From: Kitasatospora sp. NA04385
GTDB lineage: Bacteria; Actinomycetota; Actinomycetes; Streptomycetales; Streptomycetaceae
Assembly (NCBI RefSeq): GCF_013364235.1
Contig: NZ_CP054919.1
Span: forward strand, 1,796,740 to 1,860,739
DNA: 64,000 nucleotides
Direction: 5' to 3'
Shown: positions 52,037-60,635 of the stretch, piece after piece
How the letters are laid out: every line of letters starts with the position of its first letter
How positions within the stretch are numbered: position 1 is the stretch's first letter
Notes under the pieces: generated by a model
Seen by the model: the letters and a program-made list of their open reading frames with translations, nothing else
Database searches by the model: none
Told to the model about the DNA's origin: nothing
Program-made: the position numbers and the translations under genes

Positions 52037-53269
52037 TCAGCTCTCCGGCCGGGCCGCCCAGGCGGCGAACGCGTCGTGGAAGCCGGGGAAGGTCTTGCGG
52101 ACGCAGCCCGGGTCGTCGAAGGTCGTGCCCGGGGTGCGCAGCCCGGCCACCGCGAAGGACATCACGATCCGGTGGTCGCCGCGGGTCTCGATCTCGACCG
52201 GCTTCGGCGTGCCGGGGCGGATCTCGATCCAGTCCCGGCCGGTGGCGACGTCGACGCCCTGGCGGCGCAGGTTCTCCGCGCAGGCGTCGAGCCGGTCGCA
52301 CTCCTTGATCCGGGTGTTGTAGACGTCCTCGATCCGGATCGGGCCGGAGGCGAACGGGGCGATGGCGGCCAGCGTCGGCATGGTGTCGGAGATGTCGCGC
52401 ATGTTGACGGTGCCGCCGGTGAGCGTGCCGCCGGTGACGGTGGTGGCGTCGGCCCCGATCTCGACCTTCGCGCCGAGCCGCTCCAGCACCTCGACGAACT
52501 TCAGGTCGCCCTGCAGCGCGCCGCGGCCCAGACCGGGGACGGTCACCTCGCGGCCGGTCAGCGCGGCGGCGGCGAAGAAGTACGAGGCGGTGGAGGCGTC
52601 CGGCTCGATCGGGTACGCGGCGGCGGTGTAGCCGCCCGCCGGGACGTCGAACACGTTCCCCTCGCGGGCCACCTCGACGCCGAAGCTGCGCATCATCGCC
52701 AGGGTGATCTCGACGTACGGCGCGGAGACCAGGTCGGTGACGTGGATCCGCAGGCCGGTGCGGGTGAGCGGGCCGAGCAGCAGCAGCGCCGTCAGGTACT
52801 GCGAGGACAGCCCGGCGTCGAGCGTCACCTCGCCGCCCTCGACGCCCGCCGCGCGGACGCTCAGCGGGTGGTGGCCCTCGGCGCCGTGGTGCTCCAGGTC
52901 GACGCCGAGGTCGCGCAGCGCGGTGGTGAGCGGGCCGAGCGGGCGGCGGCGCATCTGCTCGGACGCGTCGAAGTGGAAGGTGCCGTGCCCGGCGGCGGCC
53001 AGCGTCGGCAGGAAGCGCGCCGTGGTGGCGCCGTCCCGGCAGAACACCGCGGCGCCGTCGGCCCCCGGCCCCTGCGGGCGCCCGGTGATCCGCCACTCCC
53101 GGGCCTCGCGCTCCACCCGGTACCCGAGCGCGAGCAGCCCCTCGGCGAAACCCTCGGTGTCGTCCGACACCAGCGGCCGCGCCAGCGTCGTCACCCCGTC
53201 CGCCGCCGCGGCCAGGAACAGCGCACGCGCCGTCACCGACTTCGAACCGGGGATCTCGACCAGCGCCAC
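52037..53269 (-). CDS. aroA: EPSP-synthase homologue (3-phosphoshikimate 1-carboxyvinyltransferase)
   Basis: 410 aa, a little shorter than usual AroA. EPSP-synthase motifs: EIPGSKSVTARALFLAA (the usual TNR is TAR here), then RDGATTARFLPTLAAAG, DAGLSSQYLTALLLLG, and CDRLDACAENLRR near the end. GGAG lies 8 bases before GTG 53269. No other shikimate genes are close. Streptomycetes often have a second, divergent AroA; this could be that copy, possibly acting on a different acceptor. Confidence 0.88.
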   Translation of the reverse strand: MALVEIPGSKSVTARALFLAAAADGVTTLARPLVSDDTEGFAEGLLALGYRVEREAREWRITGRPQGPGADGAAVFCRDGATTARFLPTLAAAGHGTFHFDASEQMRRRPLGPLTTALRDLGVDLEHHGAEGHHPLSVRAAGVEGGEVTLDAGLSSQYLTALLLLGPLTRTGLRIHVTDLVSAPYVEITLAMMRSFGVEVAREGNVFDVPAGGYTAAAYPIEPDASTASYFFAAAALTGREVTVPGLGRGALQGDLKFVEVLERLGAKVEIGADATTVTGGTLTGGTVNMRDISDTMPTLAAIAPFASGPIRIEDVYNTRIKECDRLDACAENLRRQGVDVATGRDWIEIRPGTPKPVEIETRGDHRIVMSFAVAGLRTPGTTFDDPGCVRKTFPGFHDAFAAWAARPES

Positions 53270-53446
53270 GGCGCACACTCCAGCGGGGAACGACAACAGG
53301 ACTCCCCCGATCCTGCCCTCCCGGCCCCCTGCGGGGCCCGCGCGTCCCACTGGGCGGACACCGGAATGGACACCGGCATGGGCACCGGCATGGGCACCGG
53401 GGCGGACAGCGGGACGCACGGCCGGGACGGCGGGCCGGGCGGGGCC

Positions 53447-53485
53447 GGTCAGTGCGGGTGGTCAGTGCGGGTGGTCAGTGCAGGT
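53447..53485. repeat. Three 13-bp units containing the ABC-F stop
   Basis: GGTCAGTGCGGGT twice, then GGTCAGTGCAGGT. The TCA of the third is the stop codon of the ABC-F gene; the other two repeat it downstream. Confidence 0.88.
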
Positions 53486-55091
53486 CGGCCGGGTGCAGGT
53501 CGTCTCCGTTCCATTCCAGTCGGCGGGTGATGCCGATCTCGCGGAGGAAGGGGAGGTCGTGGCTGGCGACGATCAGGGTGCCGCGGTACCCGGCGAGGGC
53601 CTGGGTGAGCTGGCGGACGCTGGACAGGTCGAGGTTGTTGGTGGGTTCGTCGAGCAGCAGGAGCTGCGGGGGCGGGTCGGCGAGCAGGAGGGCGGCCAGC
53701 GTCGCGCGGAAGCGCTCGCCGCCGGAGAGGGTGCCGGCCGGCTGGTCGGCGCGGGCACCGCGGAACAGGAAGCGGGCCAGCCGGGCCCGGATCTCGTTGT
53801 CGGTGGCGGCGGGGGCGTGCGCCTTGACGTTCCGGAAGACCGTTTCGGTGTCGTCCAGGACGTCCAACTGCTGTGGGAGGTGGCGCAGTTGCACCGGGGT
53901 GGTGACCATGCCCTCGGCGGGGGCGAGTTCACCGGCGATGGTGCGCAGCAGCGTGCTCTTGCCGGAGCCGTTGCGGCCGGTCAGCGCGATCCGCTCGGGG
54001 CCGCGCACCTCCAGGTCGATCCGGCCGCGGCCGCCGTGCGCGAGGCGGACGCCCTCCAGGGCGAGGACGGTGCGCCCGGCGGGGACGGCGGTGCGGGGCA
54101 GGTCGATCCGGATCTCGGCGTCGTCGCGGACGGCCTCCTCGGCGATGGCCAGCCGCTCCTTGGCCTCGTTGAGGCGTTCGGTGTGCATGCCGCGCAGGCG
54201 GCCGGCGGTCTCCTCGCCCTTGCCCTGGAGCTTGTCGGCCAGCGCCTTGGGGTCGTTGCGGCGCACCGAGCGCTGCTTGCCGTAGGCGGCGGACTTGGCG
54301 AGCCGCTGGGTGGCCTCGACCAAGTCCCGCTTCTGGCGCTTGACGTCGGCCTCGGCGTTGCGGACGACGCGTTCGGCGGCCTCCTGCTCGGTCTCCAGGG
54401 CCTCCCGGTAGGCGCTGAAGTTGCCGCCGTACCAGGTGACTCCGCCGTCCCGCAGGTCGGCGATCTGGTCGACCCGCTCCAGCAGTTCGCGGTCGTGGCT
54501 GACCAGCAGCAGCACGCCGGGGAAGGCGGCCACCGCGTCGTACAGCCGGGCCCGGGCCTGGACGTCCAGGTTGTTGGTGGGCTCGTCGAGCAGCAGCACG
54601 TCGGGACGGCGCAGCAGCAGGGCGGCGAGGTGCAGCAGGACGGCCTGGCCGCCGGAGAGCTCGCCGGTGGTGCGGTCGAGGTCGAGACCGGTGAGGCCGA
54701 GGCGGTCGAGGGTGGCGCGGGCGCGCTCCTCGACGTCCCAGTCGTCGCCGACGGCGGTGAAGTGGCGCTCGTCCACGTCTCCGGACTCGATGGCGTGCAG
54801 GGCCTCGCGCCGGGCCCGGATGCCGAGCGTCTCGTCCACCCGCTGGTCGGCGGCGACCGTCAGGTCCTGTGGCAGGTAGGCGAGTTCGCCCGCGACGCGG
54901 ACGGTGCCGGCGGCGGGGGCGAGCTCTCCGGCGATCAGCCGCAGCAGCGTGGACTTGCCGGCGCCGTTGAGGCCGACCAGCCCGGTGCGGCCGGGGCCGA
55001 CGGCGAGGTGGAAACCGCTCAGCACGGAGCGGCCGTCGGGCCACTCGAAGCCGAGGTCGGTGCAGAGGATCGAGGTGGTGGGTTGCGCCAT
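53475..55091 (-). CDS. ABC-F family ATPase 1
   Basis: 538 aa, two ABC domains without membrane parts. First: GLNGAGKSTLL, GELSGGQAVLLHLA, LLLDEPTNNLD; second: GRNGSGKSTLL, GTLSGGERFRAT, LLLDEPTNNLD. The linker of about 80 residues (RKVRN-like, rich in Lys, Arg and Glu) would reach the peptidyl-transferase centre of the ribosome. Candidate for antibiotic resistance or translation rescue. AGGAGG precedes ATG 55091. Confidence 0.93.
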   Translation of the reverse strand: MAQPTTSILCTDLGFEWPDGRSVLSGFHLAVGPGRTGLVGLNGAGKSTLLRLIAGELAPAAGTVRVAGELAYLPQDLTVAADQRVDETLGIRARREALHAIESGDVDERHFTAVGDDWDVEERARATLDRLGLTGLDLDRTTGELSGGQAVLLHLAALLLRRPDVLLLDEPTNNLDVQARARLYDAVAAFPGVLLLVSHDRELLERVDQIADLRDGGVTWYGGNFSAYREALETEQEAAERVVRNAEADVKRQKRDLVEATQRLAKSAAYGKQRSVRRNDPKALADKLQGKGEETAGRLRGMHTERLNEAKERLAIAEEAVRDDAEIRIDLPRTAVPAGRTVLALEGVRLAHGGRGRIDLEVRGPERIALTGRNGSGKSTLLRTIAGELAPAEGMVTTPVQLRHLPQQLDVLDDTETVFRNVKAHAPAATDNEIRARLARFLFRGARADQPAGTLSGGERFRATLAALLLADPPPQLLLLDEPTNNLDLSSVRQLTQALAGYRGTLIVASHDLPFLREIGITRRLEWNGDDLHPADLH

Positions 55092-55443
55092 GTGGGCCTC
55101 CTGGAGGTTGCCGCGCGTGGATGGGGAGCAACACGGGAGACACCGGGGACGCGGGAGCGCGGAGGGCCGTCGCGGGGAACGCCGCTGGAAACGGAGAACC
55201 CGCACGGGAGCCGTGGATCGCTGCCCTGCCGAGGTCGCACTCGCGCCCGCACGCTCAACGGACCCGGAAAGGACACGGGTGTGGCGTGGCGCGGTGTCTC
55301 ATGACCTCAGACGAGCAACGGCCTTCTCCAGACGTGCGGGGATGCAACGCCTCCGAGGGTACGCAGCCCCGCGCGCGGCGCGCAACGGAATTAGGTCCCG
55401 GCTCCCCGGCCCGCTGTCGGTGGCCCCCGGCACACTGGGCGCC
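55092..55443. other. Long leader region between divergent genes
   Basis: About 350 bases. On the minus strand the ABC-F mRNA could have a long leader with a short frame rich in Arg and Pro; resistance-type ABC-F genes often use leader attenuation, but no clear upstream peptide with its own stop, and no terminator/antiterminator pair, could be assigned. Nothing else seen. Confidence 0.45.
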
Positions 55444-55872
55444 GTGGACGAGGACGGGTTCTGGCAGCTGCTGGAGGAGTGCCGCCCGCCCGGGGCGGAC
55501 CCGGACGCGGAGCGCCTGGCCGCCGCGCTGGAGGAGCGCCTGTCGGCCGGCCCGGTCGCGGCGCTGGCCGGGTTCGCCGAGCGGCTGTCCACCGCGCTGT
55601 ACCGGCTGGACCGCCGCGAGCTGGGCGAGGGGCTGGGCGGCGACGCCTTCCGGTACGCCCGGGCGGCGGTGGTCGCCGACGGCCGCGCCGCGTACCGGGC
55701 GGTGCTGGCCGATCCGCGCCGCTTCGCGCCGTACGCCGAGGAGTTCGTCTGGGCCGAGCCGCTGCTGTACGTCCCGGACCGGGCGTACCGGCGGCTGGCC
55801 GGCGGGGAGTGGCCGCGCGCGACGGCGCACAGCTACGAGTCGTACTCCAACGCCGGGGGCTGGGGCCGGTAG
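55444..55872 (+). CDS. DUF4240 protein
   Basis: 142 aa: VDEDGFWQLLEECRPPGADP, then FAERLSTALYRLDRRELGEG and GRAAYRAVLADPRRFA fit DUF4240, a helical domain in actinobacterial proteins of unknown role. GTG at 55444 without a strong ribosome-binding site. Confidence 0.8.
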   Translation: MDEDGFWQLLEECRPPGADPDAERLAAALEERLSAGPVAALAGFAERLSTALYRLDRRELGEGLGGDAFRYARAAVVADGRAAYRAVLADPRRFAPYAEEFVWAEPLLYVPDRAYRRLAGGEWPRATAHSYESYSNAGGWGR

Positions 55873-55927
55873 CGGGCCGCCCGTCCGCCGGGCCGGGCCG
55901 CCGGGCCGGGGTGCCCGGGCCGCCGCC

Positions 55928-55933
55928 TAGAAT
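55928..55933 (+). promoter_or_regulatory. Putative -10 element, leaderless promoter
   Basis: TAGAAT ends 9 bases before the ATG of ABC-F 2, which lacks a ribosome-binding site. A -35 is not evident. Confidence 0.5.
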
Positions 55934-55942
55934 CGACCCATC

Positions 55943-57589
55943 ATGACTGCCACTCTCGTCGTCAAGGACCTCGCCGCCGGCCACGGTGAGCGCACGCTGT
56001 TCTCCGGGTTGGACCTGGTCGTCGCCCCGGGGGACGTGATCGGCCTGGTGGGGGTGAACGGCGCCGGGAAGTCGACCCTGCTGCGGCTGCTGGCCGGGCT
56101 GGACGCCCCGGAGGGCGGCAGCCTCCGGCTGAGCCCGCCGACGGCGAACGTCGGGCACCTGCCGCAGGAGCCGGAGCGCCGGGAGGGCGAGTCGGTGCGC
56201 GACTTCCTGGCCCGCCGCACCGGTGTCGCGGCCGCACAGGCCGCCCTGGACGAGGCCACCGAGGGCCTGGTGGAGGGCCGCCCGGGCGCGGACGACGCCT
56301 ACGCGGCGAACCTGGACCGCTGGCTGGAGCTGGGCGGCGCGGACCTGGAGGAGCGGGCCGAGGAGGTCGCCGACTCGCTGGGCCTGAAGGTCTCGCTGGA
56401 CCTGCCGATGACGGCGCTGTCCGGCGGCCAGGCGGCCCGCGCGGGCCTGGCCTCGCTGCTGCTGTCGCGCTACGACGTGTTCCTGCTGGACGAGCCCACC
56501 AACGACCTGGACCTGGACGGCCTGGAGCGGCTGGAGTCGTTCGTGAAGGGCCTGCGCGCGGGCACCGTGCTGATCAGCCACGACCGCGAGTTCCTGGCCC
56601 GCACCGTCACCCGCGTCCTCGAACTCGACCTGCACCAGCAGCAGGTGAACCTGTACGGCGGCGGCTACGACGCGTACCTGGAGGAGCGGGCGATCTCCCG
56701 GCGGCACGCCCGCGAGCAGTACGAGGAGTACGCGGACACCAAGTCCGGTCTGGAGGCGCGCGCCCAGATGCAGCGCAACTGGATGGAGCACGGCGTCCGC
56801 AACGCCCGGCGCAAGGGCGGCGACAACGACAAGAAGGCCCGGGCGCAGCGCGCCGAGTCGACCGAGAAGCAGGCCGCGAAGGCCCGGCAGACCCAGCGGA
56901 TGATCGAGCGCCTCGACGTGGTGGAGGAGCCCCGCAAGGAGTGGGAGCTGCGGATGGAGATCGCCGCCGCGCCGCGCTCCGGCTCGGTGGTGGCCACGCT
57001 GCGGCAGGCCGCGGTGAAGCGCGGGGAGTTCGCGTTCGGCCCGGTGGACCTCCAGGTCGACTGGGCGGACCGGGTGGCGATCACCGGGGCGAACGGCGCG
57101 GGCAAGTCGACGCTGCTGGCGGCGCTGCTGGGCCGGCTGGAGCTGGACTCGGGCTCGGCGTCGCTGGGTTCGGGCGTGCTGATCGGCGAGGTGGAGCAGG
57201 CCCGCGGGCACCTGTTCGGCACGGACGCGCAGCAGCCGCTGCTGGCGGCGTTCTCGGCCGCCGTGCCGGAGCTGAACCCGGAGGACGTGCGCACCCTGCT
57301 GGCCAAGTTCGGCCTGAAGTCGGTGCACGTGCTGCGTCCGGCCGGGACGCTCTCCCCGGGCGAGCGGACCAGGGCGGCGCTGGCGCTGCTCCAGGCCCGC
57401 GGGGTGAACCTGCTGGTGCTGGACGAGCCGACCAACCACCTGGACCTGCCGGCGATCGAGCAGTTGGAGTCGGCGCTGGCCTCGTACACCGGCACCCTGC
57501 TGCTGGTGACCCACGACCGGCGGATGCTGGACACCGTGCAGGTGAACCGGCGCCTGGTGGTCGCGGACGGGCAGGTCACCGAAGCCTGA
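55943..57589 (+). CDS. ABC-F family ATPase 2
   Basis: 548 aa, two ABC domains: GVNGAGKSTLL, TALSGGQAARAGLASLLL, LLDEPTNDLD; and GANGAGKSTLL with the variant signature TLSPGERTRAALALLQ, VLDEPTNHLD. The linker (EEYADTKSGLEARAQMQRNW and onward) is strongly charged. More like the housekeeping Uup/EttA-type actinobacterial proteins than drug-resistance ones. Probably leaderless from TAGAAT upstream. Confidence 0.93.
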   Translation: MTATLVVKDLAAGHGERTLFSGLDLVVAPGDVIGLVGVNGAGKSTLLRLLAGLDAPEGGSLRLSPPTANVGHLPQEPERREGESVRDFLARRTGVAAAQAALDEATEGLVEGRPGADDAYAANLDRWLELGGADLEERAEEVADSLGLKVSLDLPMTALSGGQAARAGLASLLLSRYDVFLLDEPTNDLDLDGLERLESFVKGLRAGTVLISHDREFLARTVTRVLELDLHQQQVNLYGGGYDAYLEERAISRRHAREQYEEYADTKSGLEARAQMQRNWMEHGVRNARRKGGDNDKKARAQRAESTEKQAAKARQTQRMIERLDVVEEPRKEWELRMEIAAAPRSGSVVATLRQAAVKRGEFAFGPVDLQVDWADRVAITGANGAGKSTLLAALLGRLELDSGSASLGSGVLIGEVEQARGHLFGTDAQQPLLAAFSAAVPELNPEDVRTLLAKFGLKSVHVLRPAGTLSPGERTRAALALLQARGVNLLVLDEPTNHLDLPAIEQLESALASYTGTLLLVTHDRRMLDTVQVNRRLVVADGQVTEA

Positions 57590-57668
57590 GGGCCCGGGAC
57601 TTGCCGGTAATCGCCGACCGCGCCCCGGCCCCTTCCGCCGGGGCGCCCGGCGTGCTGGGGTGGCGCGC

Positions 57669-58364
57669 ATGGCTGACAGTGCACCCGCTCCGGTTCCGTC
57701 CCGCCCGACGGCGCCATCCCACCCGACGACGCCGCACCACCCGATGAGCGTCCCCGCCCACGAGGCGGCGGACCGCTGCCGGGACTTCCACCAGGTGATG
57801 GCCCGGCGCCGCACCGTGCGCGACTACTCGACCCGCCCGCTGCCCGAGGGGGTGCTGGAGTGGGCGGTGCGGACGGCGGCGACCGCGCCGAGCGGCGCGC
57901 ACGTGCAGCCGTGGCGGTTCGTGGTGGTCACCGATCCGGAGCGCAAGCGGCGGCTGCGGGAGGCCGCCGAGGCGGAGGAGCGGGAGTTCTACGACCACCG
58001 GGCGTCCGCGGAGTGGCTGGCGGCGCTGGCCCCGATCGGCACCGACTGGCGCAAGCCGTTCCTGGAGGACGCGCCCGCGGTGATCGTGGTGTTCGAGGTG
58101 CACAAGGGCCCGCACTCGCCGCGCCCCTACTACACCAAGGAGTCGGTGGGCATCGCGGTGGGTTTCCTGCTCTCCGCGCTGCACCAGGCGGGCCTGGCCA
58201 CGCTGACCCACACGCCCAGCCCGATGCGCTTCCTGAACGAGGTCTGCGACCGCCCGCCGGAGGAGCGCGCCGCGTACGTCATCCCGGTCGGCTACCCCGC
58301 CGAGGACGCCCGGGTGCCCGACCTGGTGCGCAAGCCGCTGGACGAGGTGATGGTCCGGCTCTGA
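57669..58364 (+). CDS. Nitroreductase-family protein
   Basis: 231 aa FMN-dependent oxidoreductase. Phosphate-binding Arg set RRRTVRDYSTRPLPEGVLEW, then TAPSGAHVQPWRFVVVTDP, and the second half SVGIAVGFLLSALHQAGL and PVGYPAEDARVP. Resembles the iodotyrosine-deiodinase/BluB side of the family. ATG at 57669; an internal ATG at 57744 would remove a Pro-rich start. Confidence 0.9.
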   Translation: MADSAPAPVPSRPTAPSHPTTPHHPMSVPAHEAADRCRDFHQVMARRRTVRDYSTRPLPEGVLEWAVRTAATAPSGAHVQPWRFVVVTDPERKRRLREAAEAEEREFYDHRASAEWLAALAPIGTDWRKPFLEDAPAVIVVFEVHKGPHSPRPYYTKESVGIAVGFLLSALHQAGLATLTHTPSPMRFLNEVCDRPPEERAAYVIPVGYPAEDARVPDLVRKPLDEVMVRL

Positions 58365-58446
58365 CCGGGGCGAGCGGGGCGCCGGCGGGGTGCCGGACCG
58401 GGGCGGCGTCCCGGATATCCGCTGGTGGGAGCGGGCGGGCGTGGCG

Positions 58447-58452
58447 CATACT
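58447..58452 (+). promoter_or_regulatory. Putative -10 element, leaderless promoter
   Basis: CATACT ends 7 bases before the ATG at 58460, which has no ribosome-binding site. Confidence 0.45.
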
Positions 58453-58459
58453 CCCGTCC

Positions 58460-59053
58460 ATGAGTCACTCCTCCGACGCGCCCGACCACGCTGTGCGAGC
58501 GGTCACCGCGGGCCGCCCGCCCGAACTGCTGCCCGTCGGCGGCGGCGTGCACCTGCGCCGCCGCGGGTCGGCGGACGCCGCCGCGCTGAACGCCGCGGTG
58601 ATCGCCAACCTCGCCCACCTGCGCCCGTGGATGCCCTGGGCGCAGCACGTGCCGACGCTCGCGGAGAGCGAGCAGATCGCGGCGCGCGGCGTGGAGGCCT
58701 GGGAGGAGGGCACCGACTTCCTGTACCTGCTGGGCCTGGACGCGGACCCGGCCGCGATGGTCGGCGCCTTCGGCCTGCACAGCCGGATCGGCCCCGGTGC
58801 GCTGGAGATCGGCTACTGGGTGCACCACGAGCACACCGGCCGGGGCCTGGCCACCGCCGCCGCCCGCGCCCTGACCGGCGCGGCGCTGGCCCTGCCCGGG
58901 ATCACCCGCGTCGAGATCCACTGCGACGAGTCGAACGCCGCGAGCGCCGCCGTCCCCCGCAAGCTCGGCTACCTGCTGGACCGGATCGACGAGGAGGCCC
59001 CGACCGCCCCCGCCGAGACCGGCCGCAAGATGGTCTGGCTGACCCGCGGCTGA
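58460..59053 (+). CDS. RimJ/RimL-type GNAT acetyltransferase
   Basis: 197 aa. Typical RimJ/L order: HLRRRGSADAAALNAAVIAN, LRPWMPWAQ, then ALEIGYWVHHEHTGRGLATA (acetyl-CoA site) and IHCDESNAASAAVPRKLGY. May acetylate ribosomal proteins or small amines. Probably leaderless. Confidence 0.9.
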   Translation: MSHSSDAPDHAVRAVTAGRPPELLPVGGGVHLRRRGSADAAALNAAVIANLAHLRPWMPWAQHVPTLAESEQIAARGVEAWEEGTDFLYLLGLDADPAAMVGAFGLHSRIGPGALEIGYWVHHEHTGRGLATAAARALTGAALALPGITRVEIHCDESNAASAAVPRKLGYLLDRIDEEAPTAPAETGRKMVWLTRG

Positions 59054-59174
59054 GCCGCCCGGGCGGGAACCCGCGGAGCCGCCGGACCGGAACCGCCGGG
59101 CCGGAACGCGCGGAGCCGCCGAGCAGGAACCCGCGAAGCTGCCGGGCCGGAACACGCGGAGCCGCCCGGGCGGC
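59042..59174. repeat. 23-bp tandem repeats from the acetyltransferase stop
   Basis: Units of AACCCGCGGAGCCGCCGGAC type, with one shortened 14-bp unit, start in the last codons and stop of the acetyltransferase and run to the stop of the convergent TetR gene (59179). Confidence 0.82.
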
Positions 59175-59178
59175 CCGC

Positions 59179-59811
59179 TCAGCGGCGGGCGATCCGTTCG
59201 ACCAGGGTCTGCCAGCCGTCCCCGAGCAGGGCGCCCAGGTCGTTGTCGCCGCACCCGGCGGCCCGGCCCCCGGGGGGCTGGTCGGCGACCAGGAAGAGCA
59301 GCGCGGGGCCCTCCAGGGCGCTGGCGAGCTGCAGCGAGAGGGTGTCCGGGTCGGGGAGGCCCAGGGCGGCCTGGCCCAGCAGCATCCGGATGTGCGGGCG
59401 GGAGAAGTTCGGGCCGACCGCGGGCGGGACGGGGCCCTTGCGCTCGAACGCGGCGCGGGCGATCTCGTGGCGCTCCAGCAGGAAGCGGGTGCGGGCGCGG
59501 CCGTAGGCGATCAGCCGGTCGACCGGGTCGCCGCCGGGCCCGAGCGGGGGCGGGCCGGACAGCACCTGGCACTGGAAGCGCTGCTCCTCGGCGTCGAGCA
59601 GGGCGCGGAAGATCCCGGCCCGGGTGCCGAAGCGGCGGAACACGGTGCCCTTGCCCAGCCCGGCGCGTTCGGCGAGGCCGTCCATGGTGACGTGGTCCGC
59701 CCCGAGCTCGGCGATCATCGCGCGGGCGGTGCAGAGCAGGACTTCGCGGTTGCGGGCGGCGTCCGCGCGCTCGGCGGGGGGTGCGCCGAAGGGGACCAGG
59801 GGGCTGTCCAT
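59179..59811 (-). CDS. TetR-family regulator of the azoreductase
   Basis: 210 aa. HTH: ADHVTMDGLAERAGLGKGTV then FRRFGTRAGIFRALL. A C-terminal ligand domain of about 150 residues follows. Divergent from the azoreductase; an inverted repeat between them is the probable operator. ATG at 59811; a GTG two codons upstream is possible. Confidence 0.92.
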   Translation of the reverse strand: MDSPLVPFGAPPAERADAARNREVLLCTARAMIAELGADHVTMDGLAERAGLGKGTVFRRFGTRAGIFRALLDAEEQRFQCQVLSGPPPLGPGGDPVDRLIAYGRARTRFLLERHEIARAAFERKGPVPPAVGPNFSRPHIRMLLGQAALGLPDPDTLSLQLASALEGPALLFLVADQPPGGRAAGCGDNDLGALLGDGWQTLVERIARR

Positions 59812-59819
59812 GGTCACAA

Positions 59820-59846
59820 TTTACCCGGCAGCAGAAACGGGGTAAA
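59820..59846. promoter_or_regulatory. TetR operator between regulator and azoreductase
   Basis: TTTACCC and GGGTAAA arms separated by 13 bases, immediately upstream of the tetR start and about 105 bases before the azoreductase start. In the AT-richest part of the gap, as expected for the shared promoter. Confidence 0.72.
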
Positions 59847-59950
59847 GTCCGCTTACGTCGAGTGCGGCGCCTCCCCGGCCCGCACCTCCGCCCCGCCGTG
59901 CCCGCCCGCGCCCGCCGTTCCCCGGCGGGGCGCGAACCGAGGAGACCGTC

Positions 59951-60583
59951 ATGAACCTGTTCCGCCTGGACGCCAGCATCATGCCCGGCGCCTCCACCAG
60001 CGCCGAGCTCGCCAACGCCGCCGAGGCCGAGTGGACCGCCGCCCACCCCGAGGGCACCGTCACCCGCCGCAACCTCGGCACCGACCCGCTGCCCGGCGAC
60101 GTCTGGGCCACCGCCACGCTGGCCGCCTTCACCCCCGAGGACCAGCGCACCCCCGAGCAGCAGGAGGCCGCCGCCCTCGGCGCCGCCCTCGCCGAGGAGC
60201 TGCGCGCCGCCGACGCCGCGATCATCGCCGTCCCGCTCTACAACTGGGGCGTCTCCCAGCACTTCAAGACCTGGGTCGACCTGGTCATCGCGGGCGCCGG
60301 CCCGACCGCCGAGCTCCTCAAGGGCAAGCCGGTCGTCCTGGTCACCTCGCTCGGCGGCGGCTTCGCCCCCGGCACCCCGCGCGAGGGCTGGGACCACTCC
60401 ACCCCGTACGTCGAGCGCATCCTGCGCGACGTCTGGGGCGCCGACCTCACCACCGTCCGCCGCGAGCTGACCCTGGCCGCCGTCAACCCGGCGATGGAGA
60501 GCCTGCGCGGCCTGGCCGCCGAGTACCACTCGCAGGCCCTGGACGCCGCGTCCGCCGCCGGCAAGGGCCTGGTCCGCGTCTGA
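59951..60583 (+). CDS. azoR: FMN-dependent NADH:quinone reductase (azoreductase, AcpD type)
   Basis: 210 aa flavodoxin-like enzyme: LFRLDASIMPGASTSAELAN (phosphate loop), AAIIAVPLYNWGVSQHFKTW (FMN site) and VLVTSLGGGF. Two-electron reduction of quinones and azo compounds protects from electrophiles, in line with repression by the divergent TetR. GAGGAG lies before the ATG. Confidence 0.93.
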   Translation: MNLFRLDASIMPGASTSAELANAAEAEWTAAHPEGTVTRRNLGTDPLPGDVWATATLAAFTPEDQRTPEQQEAAALGAALAEELRAADAAIIAVPLYNWGVSQHFKTWVDLVIAGAGPTAELLKGKPVVLVTSLGGGFAPGTPREGWDHSTPYVERILRDVWGADLTTVRRELTLAAVNPAMESLRGLAAEYHSQALDAASAAGKGLVRV

Positions 60584-60635
60584 CCGCCCCGCGGGGCCGC
60601 CGTCGCCCTGCCCGCGCCGCGCGTCCCGTCCGGGT

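Noticed and set aside
55019..55276. Small minus-strand ORF or N-terminal extension upstream of ABC-F 1
   Set aside because: It has no ribosome-binding site and extends through the gene start; the AGGAGG site fits ATG 55091.
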